Notes under the pieces: model-generated | What the model saw: the letters and a program-made list of their open reading frames with translations, nothing else | The model's database searches: none | Told to the model about the DNA's origin: nothing | Source: Crocosphaera chwakensis CCY0110 | GTDB taxonomy: Bacteria > Cyanobacteriota > Cyanobacteriia > Cyanobacteriales > Microcystaceae | DNA length: 61,319 nt | Reading direction: 5' to 3' | Assembly (NCBI RefSeq): GCF_000169335.1 | Contig: NZ_AAXW01000027.1 | Location: 1-61,319, forward strand | In this document: piece by piece, positions 8,696 through 16,410 of the stretch | Numbering within the stretch: the first letter of the stretch is position 1 | Layout of the letters: each line of letters starts with the position of its first letter | Translations under genes and position numbers: made by a program

Positions 8696-10372
8696 TTACA
8701 AATTTCTAAACCCTTCTACCTGTTGTTGAAAGCTTTCGACTAAACTAGGAGCAGATTCTTCTGTGATGAGAAAAGCTTTAAACTCTTCTTGTTCGCTCAG
8801 ATAAGTTATATAAGAAGGATGCAAATAAACACGATAATTTTCTTGATCAGCTAAATACACTTGAGCAAAAGCGACGATAGACGGCGCAGCGTAATAGTGT
8901 CTTAATTGATCGTGAGGTAAGGTTAATTTCAACAAAGAAGTGGCTGTAAAATAACTGCCTGCACCTAATTTTGCCAGAGGAACATGACTATCGCCTTGTT
9001 GTATCAGTAAATAACTTTCTGGTGCATTAACCAACCAAGGAAAAGAGCGCACTTGCTCAAATACAAAGGGAGTAGTTAGATCATAGGTTCCTGCTCCGAC
9101 AAACACAGGCACTTTAACATTAGCGAGTCCCTCTGGTCCAAATATACTTGCGTTAACAGGGTTATAAACCAACACAGCACTAATGCGTTCATCTTTGAGC
9201 TTCGGAATGGGTTGTTGTAGCTTAAGCGCACGACATTGCAATAAAATAGCTTGGTTAAAGCGACTAGCTGAAGAGTCACAGTCTTTTTGTAAATGTTGCA
9301 AGTCTAGGGTAGCACCTGCTACCGCTAAGGCGGTATAACCCCCAAATGAATGACCAAACGCTCCCACTTTCTCTAAGTTTAACTGTCCATCAAACTCTGT
9401 TTCGTTGCGTTTTTCTAATTCATCGAGGGTATAACTAAGATCCAGAGGACGATTGATAAATTCGTTTAAACTAAAAATATTTCTGGTAAACCCTTCGGCT
9501 AAATCTTTTTTATATTCGGTGTCACTACCAGGATGTTGAGGCATAACCACTAAAAATCCATGGGAAGCTAATAATTCGCCCATTTTCTGGTAAGTTTCTG
9601 GTCTTTCTCCAAGTCCATGAGAAAATACGATGACAGGAATTTCTTCAGAAGCAGAAAGTTGAGGCCGATAAACCTCCACATAAAACCTTCTCTTTCGTTC
9701 ATTATCCGTTAAATTCCAGCGATCGCGTACAAAGGAAACTGATCCAGTTTCACCAAGGTTAGCCAGTTGACTAAAATCTGTTATTGGTTGGCTGTCAGAG
9801 ACTTTGAGAGCTAGGTTTTCAGTGGTTTTTACCAGGTTTTCCGTTGCTTTGACCAAAAAACTGGCTTGTTGGGCCCATCGTAGAGTTTCACGAACATTGA
9901 TCTGCATATTGCGGGGTAAAGTTTGCAGAAAATTAAGAATAGTAAAACCGTCATCAGAAGCTGCAGCTTGTATCATCGAACCGCGTAAAACTGATTTTCC
10001 ACTGGTTCCCCCTTGCATTTCGATCAGGGTACTCAGTTCACTAAGGATGCGATCGCCTTCATCAGTATTAAGAAGTCGAGACAGTAAACTTGCATTAATG
10101 TCAATGGGAGTGACTAAGGCTTGTTGAAACTTGTTTTTAACAACTTCATTGGGTTTGACAATATTAAAAATGGTTCTGAGATCGGGGTTAACTGTCCCAT
10201 TCTCGGCAAAAATTTTTAAAGATTCCACATCAACCGTCTGAGCAAAAGAACCATAATAAAAGGTAATTTCTTCGGCTGCCGTTACTTTAAAAGTTAGAGT
10301 TGTTCCCAATAATAAGCTACTAATGAACAGTAAAGTTTTCAGTTTTTTTTGCAATTTCCATCTAGGCATCAT
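8696..10372 (-). CDS. Exported alpha/beta hydrolase with DUF1400 N-terminal domain
   Basis: The 558 residues start with a basic, hydrophobic signal sequence (LLFISSLLLGTTLTFKVTAA, cleavage probably after ...TAA), so the protein is exported. Next is the cyanobacterial DUF1400 region (about 30-160: ITFYYGSFAQTVDVESL, IFAENGTVNPDLR). The hydrolase core of the platelet-activating-factor acetylhydrolase/lipase type follows. The oxyanion region is IPVIVFSHGLGERPETY, the nucleophile elbow is GHSFGG (about 340), and a catalytic His lies near GDSHVPL (about 453). Substrate unknown, probably an ester or lipid. It is a single gene, with icd upstream on the same strand 158 bp away. Confidence 0.85.
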   Translation of the reverse strand: MMPRWKLQKKLKTLLFISSLLLGTTLTFKVTAAEEITFYYGSFAQTVDVESLKIFAENGTVNPDLRTIFNIVKPNEVVKNKFQQALVTPIDINASLLSRLLNTDEGDRILSELSTLIEMQGGTSGKSVLRGSMIQAAASDDGFTILNFLQTLPRNMQINVRETLRWAQQASFLVKATENLVKTTENLALKVSDSQPITDFSQLANLGETGSVSFVRDRWNLTDNERKRRFYVEVYRPQLSASEEIPVIVFSHGLGERPETYQKMGELLASHGFLVVMPQHPGSDTEYKKDLAEGFTRNIFSLNEFINRPLDLSYTLDELEKRNETEFDGQLNLEKVGAFGHSFGGYTALAVAGATLDLQHLQKDCDSSASRFNQAILLQCRALKLQQPIPKLKDERISAVLVYNPVNASIFGPEGLANVKVPVFVGAGTYDLTTPFVFEQVRSFPWLVNAPESYLLIQQGDSHVPLAKLGAGSYFTATSLLKLTLPHDQLRHYYAAPSIVAFAQVYLADQENYRVYLHPSYITYLSEQEEFKAFLITEESAPSLVESFQQQVEGFRNL

Positions 10373-10529
10373 TTTCTTAGTCTCTTCATCCCAATAATTT
10401 ATTATATGGGATTAATTTACCATATTGTCTGAGAGGTTATGACTATTAGAGATAAGACAAAAAAGGAAAAAATTGACATATTTTCATGGTAGTAGGAACA
10501 ATTCAGATATTGTTCCTACTGAGAAATTA

Positions 10530-11957
10530 TTAATCATTAAAATGATCAATAATTGCCTGAGCAAACTCTGAACATTTTAACGGCGGATCAACTTTTGGTT
10601 CCATTAAACGAGCTAAATCATAAGTGACTTGACGATTGGCGATCGTATTACCAATCCCTTTTTTAATCAAGTCCGCAGCTTCTTGCCAACCCATATATTC
10701 TAACATCATCACTCCAGAAAGAATGACCGATCCAGGATTAATGCGATCAAGTCCGGCGTGTTTCGGTGCAGTGCCATGAGTTGCCTCAAAAATGGCGCAA
10801 GTATCTCCAATATTTGCCCCTGGTCCCATTCCTAAACCACCCACAACAGCAGCCGCCGCATCGGATAAATAATCTCCGTTTAAGTTCATGGTTGCCAGGA
10901 TAGAATATTCATCGGGACGGGTTTGAATTTGTTGGAAAATACTATCAGCAATGCGGTCATTAACCATGATTTTATCTTTCCATTTTCCATCCCCATGACT
11001 ATCCCAAATAGCGTCTAAAACTCCCTTAACTTCTTCAGCAATTTCTTGTTTTTTATCAGGGGTTAAACCATCATAACCCGGTTCAACTTTTCGTGCGTTA
11101 TCTTCAATAGAAATATCGGCATTTCCTTCTTTATTACTCAAAATCCAGGATTCTCGTTCAGTCACGCAAACGTCTCTAAATTCTGAGGTTGCTAACTCAT
11201 ACCCCCAATCTCTAAATGATCCCTCGGTGTATTTCATGATGTTACCTTTATGCACTAAAGTAACCATTTGTTTTGCTTTGGGTAAGCGTAAAGAGTGTTC
11301 GATGGCACGACGAACTAATCTTTGAGAACCCGTTTTACTGATAGGTTTAACGCCAATTCCTGAGTCTAAACGTATCTTTTTCTTACCATGTTCTGGGGTA
11401 GCAGGTATCAGTTCATCGTTCAAATAATTGATCAATTTTTTAGCAAGTTCTGTCCCTTCTTTCCATTCAATTCCCAAATAAATATCCTCAGTATTTTCCC
11501 GATAGACGATGACATTTAATTTTTCAGGGGACTTGTGAGGAGAAGGAGTTCCAGGATAATAGCGACAGGGACGCACGCAAGCGTATAATTCAAAAATTTG
11601 TCGTAATGCTACGTTAAGAGACCTAATACCGCCACCTACAGGGGTTGTGAGGGGTCCTTTGATAGCGATACCATACTCTCTAATTGCGGTTAAGGTATCT
11701 TCGGGTAAATATTGATAGGTTCCATACTTATCGCAAGCTTCATCCCCTGCATACACCTTAAACCAGTTGATTTTTTTGCTGTCTCCGTAAGCTGTTTTCA
11801 CCGCAGCATCAATAACTTTTTCCGTTGCTGGCCAAATATCTACACCAGTTCCATCCCCACGAATGAAAGGAACAATGGGGTCATTAGGAACAATGGGTTT
11901 ACCGTCTTTAAAAGTGATTTTAGAACCAGTGGTGGGGGGTGTCAGTTTCTCGTACAT
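10530..11957 (-). CDS. icd: NADP-dependent isocitrate dehydrogenase
   Basis: Oxidatively decarboxylates isocitrate to 2-oxoglutarate, feeding nitrogen assimilation in cyanobacteria. From MYEKLTPPTT the product is about 475 residues, the usual cyanobacterial length. I chose ATG 11957 because the longer frame to 12020 adds 21 unconserved residues. Diagnostic strings: PFIRGDGTG, the substrate loop GGGIRSLNVALRQ, YRENTEDIY (with the NADP-type context), NRIADSIFQQ, MNLNGDYLSDAAAA and FEATHGTAPKHAG (cofactor-binding). No neighbours are coupled. tRNA-Val lies divergently 140 bp upstream. Confidence 0.97.
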   Translation of the reverse strand: MYEKLTPPTTGSKITFKDGKPIVPNDPIVPFIRGDGTGVDIWPATEKVIDAAVKTAYGDSKKINWFKVYAGDEACDKYGTYQYLPEDTLTAIREYGIAIKGPLTTPVGGGIRSLNVALRQIFELYACVRPCRYYPGTPSPHKSPEKLNVIVYRENTEDIYLGIEWKEGTELAKKLINYLNDELIPATPEHGKKKIRLDSGIGVKPISKTGSQRLVRRAIEHSLRLPKAKQMVTLVHKGNIMKYTEGSFRDWGYELATSEFRDVCVTERESWILSNKEGNADISIEDNARKVEPGYDGLTPDKKQEIAEEVKGVLDAIWDSHGDGKWKDKIMVNDRIADSIFQQIQTRPDEYSILATMNLNGDYLSDAAAAVVGGLGMGPGANIGDTCAIFEATHGTAPKHAGLDRINPGSVILSGVMMLEYMGWQEAADLIKKGIGNTIANRQVTYDLARLMEPKVDPPLKCSEFAQAIIDHFND

Positions 11958-12097
11958 ATAATGATCAATAATCAAGGGTTGTCCTTTTATTACACTCCCC
12001 AATGACCCCGACTCCCCCATCTCTTAAGGAAATCTATGTAAGTTTGTTTGTTTATTTGCGTTTTTGGTAAATCTTGTGTTATAGTAAAGACTTGTGC

Positions 12098-12171
12098 GGA
12101 CGTATAGCTCAGTTGGTTAGAGTACATCGTTGACATCGATGGGGTCACTGGTTCGAGTCCAGTTACGTCCA
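12098..12171 (+). tRNA. tRNA-Val (anticodon GAC)
   Basis: A cloverleaf can be drawn. Acceptor arms GGACGTA and TACGTCC pair perfectly. The D arm is GCTC...GAGT, the anticodon stem CATCG/CGATG holds the loop TTGACAT (anticodon GAC), and the T arm CTGG/CCAG holds TTCGAGT. The discriminator base is A and CCA is not encoded. Its 3' end (12154-12170) is identical to the homing guide of the adjacent CAST, which makes this gene the attachment site. Confidence 0.95.
12154..12170 (+). other. CAST homing protospacer in tRNA-Val (PAM GTT at 12151-12153)
   Basis: These 17 bases are the reverse complement of 12943-12959, the guide beside a partial repeat. The preceding GTT fits the GTN PAM known for Cas12k. 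The CAST end begins at 12217, 63 bp after the first protospacer base, within the roughly 60-66 bp spacing established for type V-K insertion. The identity stops exactly at 17 nt: the next two bases differ. Confidence 0.92.
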
Positions 12172-12216
12172 TATTTTTTTATAGTGTGTATAATATTAAC
12201 TTGTAATTTAAAGTTT

Positions 12217-12305
12217 TGTACAGTAACTGATTATTTGTCATCGGTAACAAATTATTGTCGCTTTAACGAATTGGGTGTCATTAAGAACATATTATTTGTC
12301 GTGTG
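12217..12305 (+). repeat. CAST terminal region, tRNA-proximal, with TnsB-binding-type repeats
   Basis: Starts TGTACAGTAACTGATTATTT and carries several spaced copies of a (T/A)ATTNTTGTC-like motif: TTATTTGTC near 12231, AAATTATTGTC near 12248, and TATTATTTGTC near 12290. This arrangement of repeated TnsB sites behind TGTACA is the known architecture of V-K ends. Confidence 0.85.
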
Positions 12306-12343
12306 CCTATTACCGAGACTAATCCTAGACGATGGTAAAAAAT

Positions 12344-12628
12344 CTTTCAATCCATCTCATTAACCAAAATAGATTGTGACGCTGTTGGGGTTAAGGACAA
12401 ATTTACTCTCTTTTTCTTTCAATCCATCTCATCAATCAAAATAGATTGCGAGCGTCGTCAGCCGGAATTAAATAGGTTGTCGGATTTCTTTCAATCCATT
12501 TTATAAATAAAACCTTCGACTTTCAATCCATTTCATCAATCAAAATAGATTGCGAGAGCTTTATCTGTAGGACTTAAATTAGGAGGCAAAGCTTTCAATC
12601 CATTTCATCAATCAAAATAGATTGCGAG
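12344..12628 (-). CRISPR. CAST CRISPR array, 5 repeats (one degenerate)
   Basis: Repeats of 37 nt start CTTTCAATCCAT on the plus strand at 12344, 12416, 12520 and 12592. A degenerate unit starts at 12488. The three regular spacers are 35 nt each (12381-12415, 12453-12487, 12557-12591). Read from the minus strand, repeats end in GATTGAAAG, as V-K repeats do, so transcription is leftward from the tracrRNA side. The unit at 12488-12519 keeps only the last 12 nt of the repeat in the crRNA sense and abuts the next repeat, as if a deletion fused a spacer to a repeat. The repeat nearest the transposon end (12344-12380) carries several substitutions, normal for the distal terminal repeat. Confidence 0.93.
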
Positions 12629-12942
12629 GACAGGAGTCTAAAAACCTTATGTGTTAAGGGTTTTATTAACTATCTGCGCTGGACAAGACTCAAAAGTTCA
12701 TTTCAGCCACAGGCCTTTAAAAAAATGAACACTGAGAAATGCCATAACCTATATCTAATAACGGGTTCGGGGTTTGCGCTAGACAACTACAAAAAAATAG
12801 TTGCTTTTACACGCTTCAAACTAAGATTGAGAAAGGATTTCACGTTAGTCTAGAATGACTTAGTAAAAATTACAGCATCGCACCTGCGCCCTTGCACAAT
12901 CAAACATCTTGAGAGCAAACTCCACAACGATGTAATCTCATA
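12629..12942. other. Non-coding CAST region between array and homing guide
   Basis: About 310 bp without a plausible gene. It contains local inverted repeats, for instance GTTCATTT near 12697 with AAATGAAC near 12724, and a CAACTA/TAGTTG hairpin near 12786-12805. Two similar strings, TGCGCTGGACAA and TGCGCTAGACAA, lie about 100 bp apart near 12675 and 12776. It may act as array leader. No promoter could be fixed. Confidence 0.4.
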
Positions 12943-12996
12943 GGACGTAACTGGACTCGCTTTCAATCTACTTAAACTCTATAAATTTAACTATAT
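12943..12996 (-). ncRNA. Delocalised homing crRNA: partial repeat plus 17-nt tRNA-Val guide
   Basis: On the minus strand a degenerate repeat (12960 to about 12996) ends in GATTGAAAG, like the array repeats, and is followed by 17 nt (12943-12959) identical to the 3' end of tRNA-Val. Short, delocalised guides with decayed repeats are the known V-K homing device that steers the element to tRNA genes instead of to plasmids or phages. It lies between tracrRNA and the main array, separate from both. Beyond the 9-nt core the repeat barely matches, which is also typical. Confidence 0.9.
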
Positions 12997-13029
12997 CTTT
13001 GACCATGCCTTATCCCGTCATTAGTAAGA

Positions 13030-13312
13030 AAAAATAAGTGGATTCCTCCTTGGTCGGAGGTGATTCAGTAGCCATCGCTGTGGTAAACCCACGCCACTTA
13101 TTGCTGGGAGCGCACCTTCCCCATAAAATGAAATTATCAGCTAATCTCTTTTTACAGGTTATTATCCCTACAATCTAAATTGTAGAAATCAGCATCAGGG
13201 TGGACAGCTACTAGGGCCAGAAAGCAAAACTATCTACCGACAGTCAAACTAACCCTTTTCCGTAATCTAGAGGTTCAATTAAGAACATAATTTACGGTGC
13301 GCGACTAATTTA
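13030..13312 (-). ncRNA. V-K tracrRNA
   Basis: Read leftward, the sequence follows the published V-K tracrRNA pattern as I remember it: GGGTTAGTTTGACTG near 13255, GCTTTCTGGCCC near 13220, GTAGCTGTCCACCCTGATGC near 13200, GGTGCGCTCCCAGCAATAAG near 13115, GGCTACTGAATCACC near 13070, and the hairpin CCTCCGACCAAGGAGG before the anti-repeat near 13045. The ends are approximate. A TATACT box within the palindrome 13311-13326 could be its -10 element. It pairs with the crRNA repeat and is bound by Cas12k. Confidence 0.88.
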
Positions 13313-13326
13313 TACTCTTTAGTATA
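13311..13326 (-). promoter_or_regulatory. Perfect palindrome, possible tracrRNA -10/operator
   Basis: TATACT-CTTT-AGTATA is a perfect 6-bp-arm palindrome. Read leftward it places TATACT just upstream of the inferred tracrRNA 5' end. It could serve as -10 box and as a regulator site. No matching -35 was clear. Confidence 0.4.
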
Positions 13327-13365
13327 AAAATACCATATTAAATTGTCAAGGTTCAGATGAAAGTT

Positions 13366-15204
13366 TTAAGCGGACAAACGTGATCGGTAAGCCTTAAAAG
13401 CTAATTCCGCAGCTTTTTGTAGCGGAGTTCCCTGTAATGGTTGTTGACTTTCTTCAATAAATATTCCTAATTTAGAAGCCTGTGCTTGGATATTATCAAT
13501 TAATCTACCGTAACTCCATTCATGGACTTGCATCCGATATTTTTTAGCATATTCAGCTTGTGCTTCAATACAATTAGGGATTTTAGCTTCAGCTTTAGCT
13601 TGGATTTCACTTTGAGTCGCTTCTCTTATATCCTCTAGTTTCGGAACAACAATACTTCCTGCTTGATATTTTTGAGCTATTGATATGATTGCTTTAGCCA
13701 ATAAACGGTCAATATGTTGCCCTAATTCAGAATCACCAAACTGGTTAAAAGCCTCTTTTCGTTGTGCAATATTTCTTTGATGAGATTGACGTTGTTTTTG
13801 TCTTTGTTGACGGTTAAGTAAAGGATAATTTTTTCCAAGTAATTGTTTAATGTTTCGGTAAGTTAACACTTTTCTTGTTACTCCATCAATAACGGCAATG
13901 GTAGCAGGTTTTTTGAGTTCCATTGAAACACCAACTAAAATATTAGATTTTCCTTGATATAAAGGTTGACTGGGACGAGGAAAGGGTTTTTCGAGTCTAT
14001 TTAAGGTTGATTGTTTTCGCCTAACAAAAGCTTTTTGATTTTTAGTTAAGTCACCTTTTTCATTCATCCGTGTTAAAATTCCTGCAATTTCATCAGCTTT
14101 TTCTTGCTTAACTTGTTCGGTTCCTTCGTGTGTCCAGCAACGAGTCTCTAATGTACATTGAAGGGTTAAACGGTGAATATCCCAAAGTTCCCCTTTCCCT
14201 TTGCCTTCTTGCCACAGAATACGCCCTGAGCGTAAAGTAAACAAACCACTAGAATGTTGATCTTTACCGTCTTTCTTTACTTGTTGATCTTCGTAAAAGC
14301 GTTGAATCCATTTAAGTTGTCTTTGGTCACAGTAAATTTCAAATTTTAGGTCGCTTATACCATTAAATTGTACACAAAAACGACCTTTTTCATTTTTTGA
14401 CCAAGTTAAATCTTCGTTGGTTTCGTAATTAATAGGAAAAGGAATTGATTGAGATTTTTTCAACAATTTGTCTTGCCATGTTCTTGATTGTTCTACATCT
14501 TTGGGATCAGTATCACAAGCAAGATTTAATGTTTCTAACCAATTATCATTGGTTAAATCTCGTCCTTGAGGAAGACGACCATTAATTTGTTTTTGCAGTC
14601 GTTTAATTGTAATTTCTACTTTACGACGACGTTTAGCAAATTTCTTAGCATCTTCTGGTTTTTTAGGGAGTTGACAGCGATTTTTAAGTAAGTAATTAAG
14701 GGCTGTTTGAGTTAAAATATTTTGCTCATCTCTATAGGCTTGAAATAGACTGTTAAATAGGCGTTCTGTTCCTTCATAAGATTGAAGTATTTCGGTTGCT
14801 TTTTGGCGAATTGTTTCTAAATCTGTTTGACTGTCTTTGATTAATTGCTCATCACTTTTTAAGACTTCTAACCAGCGTCTTTTTCCGTCAAGTTTTCGCT
14901 GTAGTCGTTGTTGAAGTTTGAGCCAAGATTTAAAGATATATTCGACTAAGCTGATACCAGAGGTGTAAAACCTTGCGGGTTGTCCTAAAAAACGAGGATC
15001 TTTCTTTAATTCATTACCTAATTGTTCGATAACCTTTGCTGTTAGTCTTCCTCGCTGTCTCCACTGTTCAAAGTCAGGATATTGTGCGACTTGTTGCAGT
15101 AATTCATTGATAAATGGCGTGTTTAACTCAGCCATTAGTTGCCAAAGAGTTTGACGGGTGGCTTCTTTAGCGACGAGACGACATTGGATGGTGATTTGAC
15201 TCAT
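13366..15204 (-). CDS. cas12k: Cas12k, RNA-guided targeting protein of V-K CAST
   Basis: A naturally nuclease-dead Cas12 effector. With crRNA-tracrRNA it binds GTN-PAM targets and recruits TniQ, TnsC and TnsB. The 612 residues start MSQITIQCRLVAKEATRQ, the family start, and share the N-terminal LWQLMAELNTPFINELL and the GQPARFYTSGI strings with known Cas12k (about 630-650 residues). At the RuvC-I position the usual G-x-D is replaced (ILVGVSMELKKPA, about 420), consistent with loss of cleavage. The C-terminal region QSHQRNIAQRKEAFNQFGDS and SIVVPKLEDI is intact. No frame damage is seen. It is divergent from the MerR gene at 15273, with 68 bp between starts. Confidence 0.95.
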   Translation of the reverse strand: MSQITIQCRLVAKEATRQTLWQLMAELNTPFINELLQQVAQYPDFEQWRQRGRLTAKVIEQLGNELKKDPRFLGQPARFYTSGISLVEYIFKSWLKLQQRLQRKLDGKRRWLEVLKSDEQLIKDSQTDLETIRQKATEILQSYEGTERLFNSLFQAYRDEQNILTQTALNYLLKNRCQLPKKPEDAKKFAKRRRKVEITIKRLQKQINGRLPQGRDLTNDNWLETLNLACDTDPKDVEQSRTWQDKLLKKSQSIPFPINYETNEDLTWSKNEKGRFCVQFNGISDLKFEIYCDQRQLKWIQRFYEDQQVKKDGKDQHSSGLFTLRSGRILWQEGKGKGELWDIHRLTLQCTLETRCWTHEGTEQVKQEKADEIAGILTRMNEKGDLTKNQKAFVRRKQSTLNRLEKPFPRPSQPLYQGKSNILVGVSMELKKPATIAVIDGVTRKVLTYRNIKQLLGKNYPLLNRQQRQKQRQSHQRNIAQRKEAFNQFGDSELGQHIDRLLAKAIISIAQKYQAGSIVVPKLEDIREATQSEIQAKAEAKIPNCIEAQAEYAKKYRMQVHEWSYGRLIDNIQAQASKLGIFIEESQQPLQGTPLQKAAELAFKAYRSRLSA

Positions 15205-15225
15205 CTCATCTAAACAAAAGCGTTT

Positions 15226-15248
15226 AATACAAACATAATTGTATTATA
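15226..15248. promoter_or_regulatory. Probable cas12k promoter with CvkR operator
   Basis: In the 68-bp gap between the divergent cas12k and MerR starts, a perfect inverted repeat AATACAA (15226-15232) / TTGTATT (15239-15245) overlaps a minus-strand TATAAT box (15243-15248). A MerR dimer here would cover the cas12k -10. The known CvkR site is a short ACAT/ATGT inverted repeat; this one is similar but not identical. Confidence 0.5.
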
Positions 15249-15272
15249 GCAAGTCTTTGTAAAATAGAGGTC

Positions 15273-15692
15273 ATGGGAGAAACTTTTTTTACCTCAAAAG
15301 ATGCTGCAAAAATTACGGGGTGTACCCTGCGCCAATTACAGTATTGGCGGGAAAAAGGGGTTATTGTGCCGATAGTGAGTGCAACAGGAACGGGGAGAAG
15401 TGTTTATTACTCTCGTTCTGAGTTGGTAGAGTTAGCGGTAATGGTGTATTTGCTGTCGGTGGGGTTAACTTTTGAGTCTGCTTCTGGGGTGTTGCAGCAG
15501 TTAAGGGAAATTGAACCGAATTTTGCTAAAGAGAACAGTCAACGGCGTTTAATGTTGGTTTTTGATAGTTCTGAGGGAATACTGAAGTTAAAGGATTTTG
15601 AGCGAGAGAGTGCGATCGCTTTTCTTGATCAAGGTTTACCTGTTATTCCTGTGTGGTTAGATGGAATTTATCAAAAATTAGATAACAGTTGA
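15273..15692 (+). CDS. cvkR: MerR-family repressor of the V-K CAST (CvkR type)
   Basis: A 139-residue MerR-type regulator. The winged helix is at residues about 5-70 (TSKDAAKITGCTLRQLQYWR, then the wing and YYSRSELVELAVM), followed by a short dimerisation helix and an effectorless C terminus. In other V-K systems the divergent MerR gene next to cas12k encodes CvkR, which represses cas12k and array transcription. Position and orientation are the same here. Start ATG at 15273. The name rests on context plus fold. Confidence 0.82.
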   Translation: MGETFFTSKDAAKITGCTLRQLQYWREKGVIVPIVSATGTGRSVYYSRSELVELAVMVYLLSVGLTFESASGVLQQLREIEPNFAKENSQRRLMLVFDSSEGILKLKDFERESAIAFLDQGLPVIPVWLDGIYQKLDNS

Positions 15693-15716
15693 AAAAATAT
15701 TGTTAACTTATAGCTG

Positions 15717-16400
15717 TTATTTAATAACTTGTAATATCAAGTGATGACAGCGAAAATTTAAAGGATAAGGTTTGCTTTCAGGAACACTCCGTTGATGCTC
15801 TGATATTTTATGATGACGGTTACGAAAATCGGGTTTATCCGATAATGTACAAGGTGTCTTTTCTGCAATATTTTTAAATGCTTTATCTGGTGAACCTTTA
15901 AGTAAATAGCCTAGCATTCCTCCTTCACGAGAAAAAGGGGCATAACGACAAGTTAAAAAGTTTTCATTAATTTCTGTAATGTATTTTGATAAATAGTTAT
16001 CTGTTCTTAAAACTTTAGCTTCTAGAGGTAAAATAATTCTCTCATTCTCTCTTAAAATAAATGCGATATCATAGGTTGGAGGTTGTGCTTGATCTGAATA
16101 ACTTGTTTCAGTTTCAGGAACTTCATGTTGAACATCAAAAGTCTCATATCCTGTCATTCTACGACGAATTCTTCTTTCTAGAAGAGATGAAAGACTTTTT
16201 TCGATTTGTTTATTAGCTTTTGTACAATCAACTTTTGATAATATATCTTCTTCCAGTATTTCATATCCCTGCCAAACTAATTTTAGTGCTGTTGTAGTTA
16301 AGTTTAAAGGCCATTCTTTAGCAAGATCAACATATCCTGGGTCTTCCATTGGCCATCTTAATTCTGCAATTGTTGTTCCTCTAATTCCCCGTTTTCCCAT
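15717..16400 (-). CDS. Putative restriction endonuclease subunit of cargo R-M system
   Basis: A 227-residue protein whose ATG lies 10 bp after the methyltransferase stop, so the two form an operon. A PD-(D/E)XK-like core is visible near residues 108-126: PTYDIAFI supplies the Asp and LPLEAKVL supplies the E-x-K. This supports a nuclease role, though I cannot assign a named family. The N-terminal helices (KANKQIEKSLSSLLERRIRR) may contact DNA or the partner. As CAST cargo it would form a defence module with the methylase. Confidence 0.6.
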   Translation of the reverse strand: MGKRGIRGTTIAELRWPMEDPGYVDLAKEWPLNLTTTALKLVWQGYEILEEDILSKVDCTKANKQIEKSLSSLLERRIRRRMTGYETFDVQHEVPETETSYSDQAQPPTYDIAFILRENERIILPLEAKVLRTDNYLSKYITEINENFLTCRYAPFSREGGMLGYLLKGSPDKAFKNIAEKTPCTLSDKPDFRNRHHKISEHQRSVPESKPYPLNFRCHHLILQVIK

Positions 16401-16410
16401 TGTCTAAAAT

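Noticed and set aside
11958..12020. N-terminal extension of isocitrate dehydrogenase
   Set aside because: The extra 21 residues are not conserved; MYEKL at 11957 is the family start.
12306..12343. Possible second homing guide next to the terminal repeat, read leftward as ATTTTTTACCATCGTCTAGG
   Set aside because: The CCATCGTCTAG piece recalls the 5' part of tRNA-Glu, but the match is short and not checkable here; no target in the window.
13366..15204. The 612-residue protein as an IS605-type TnpB
   Set aside because: Start, length, altered RuvC-I residues, adjacent tracrRNA and tnsB-tnsC-tniQ all identify Cas12k.
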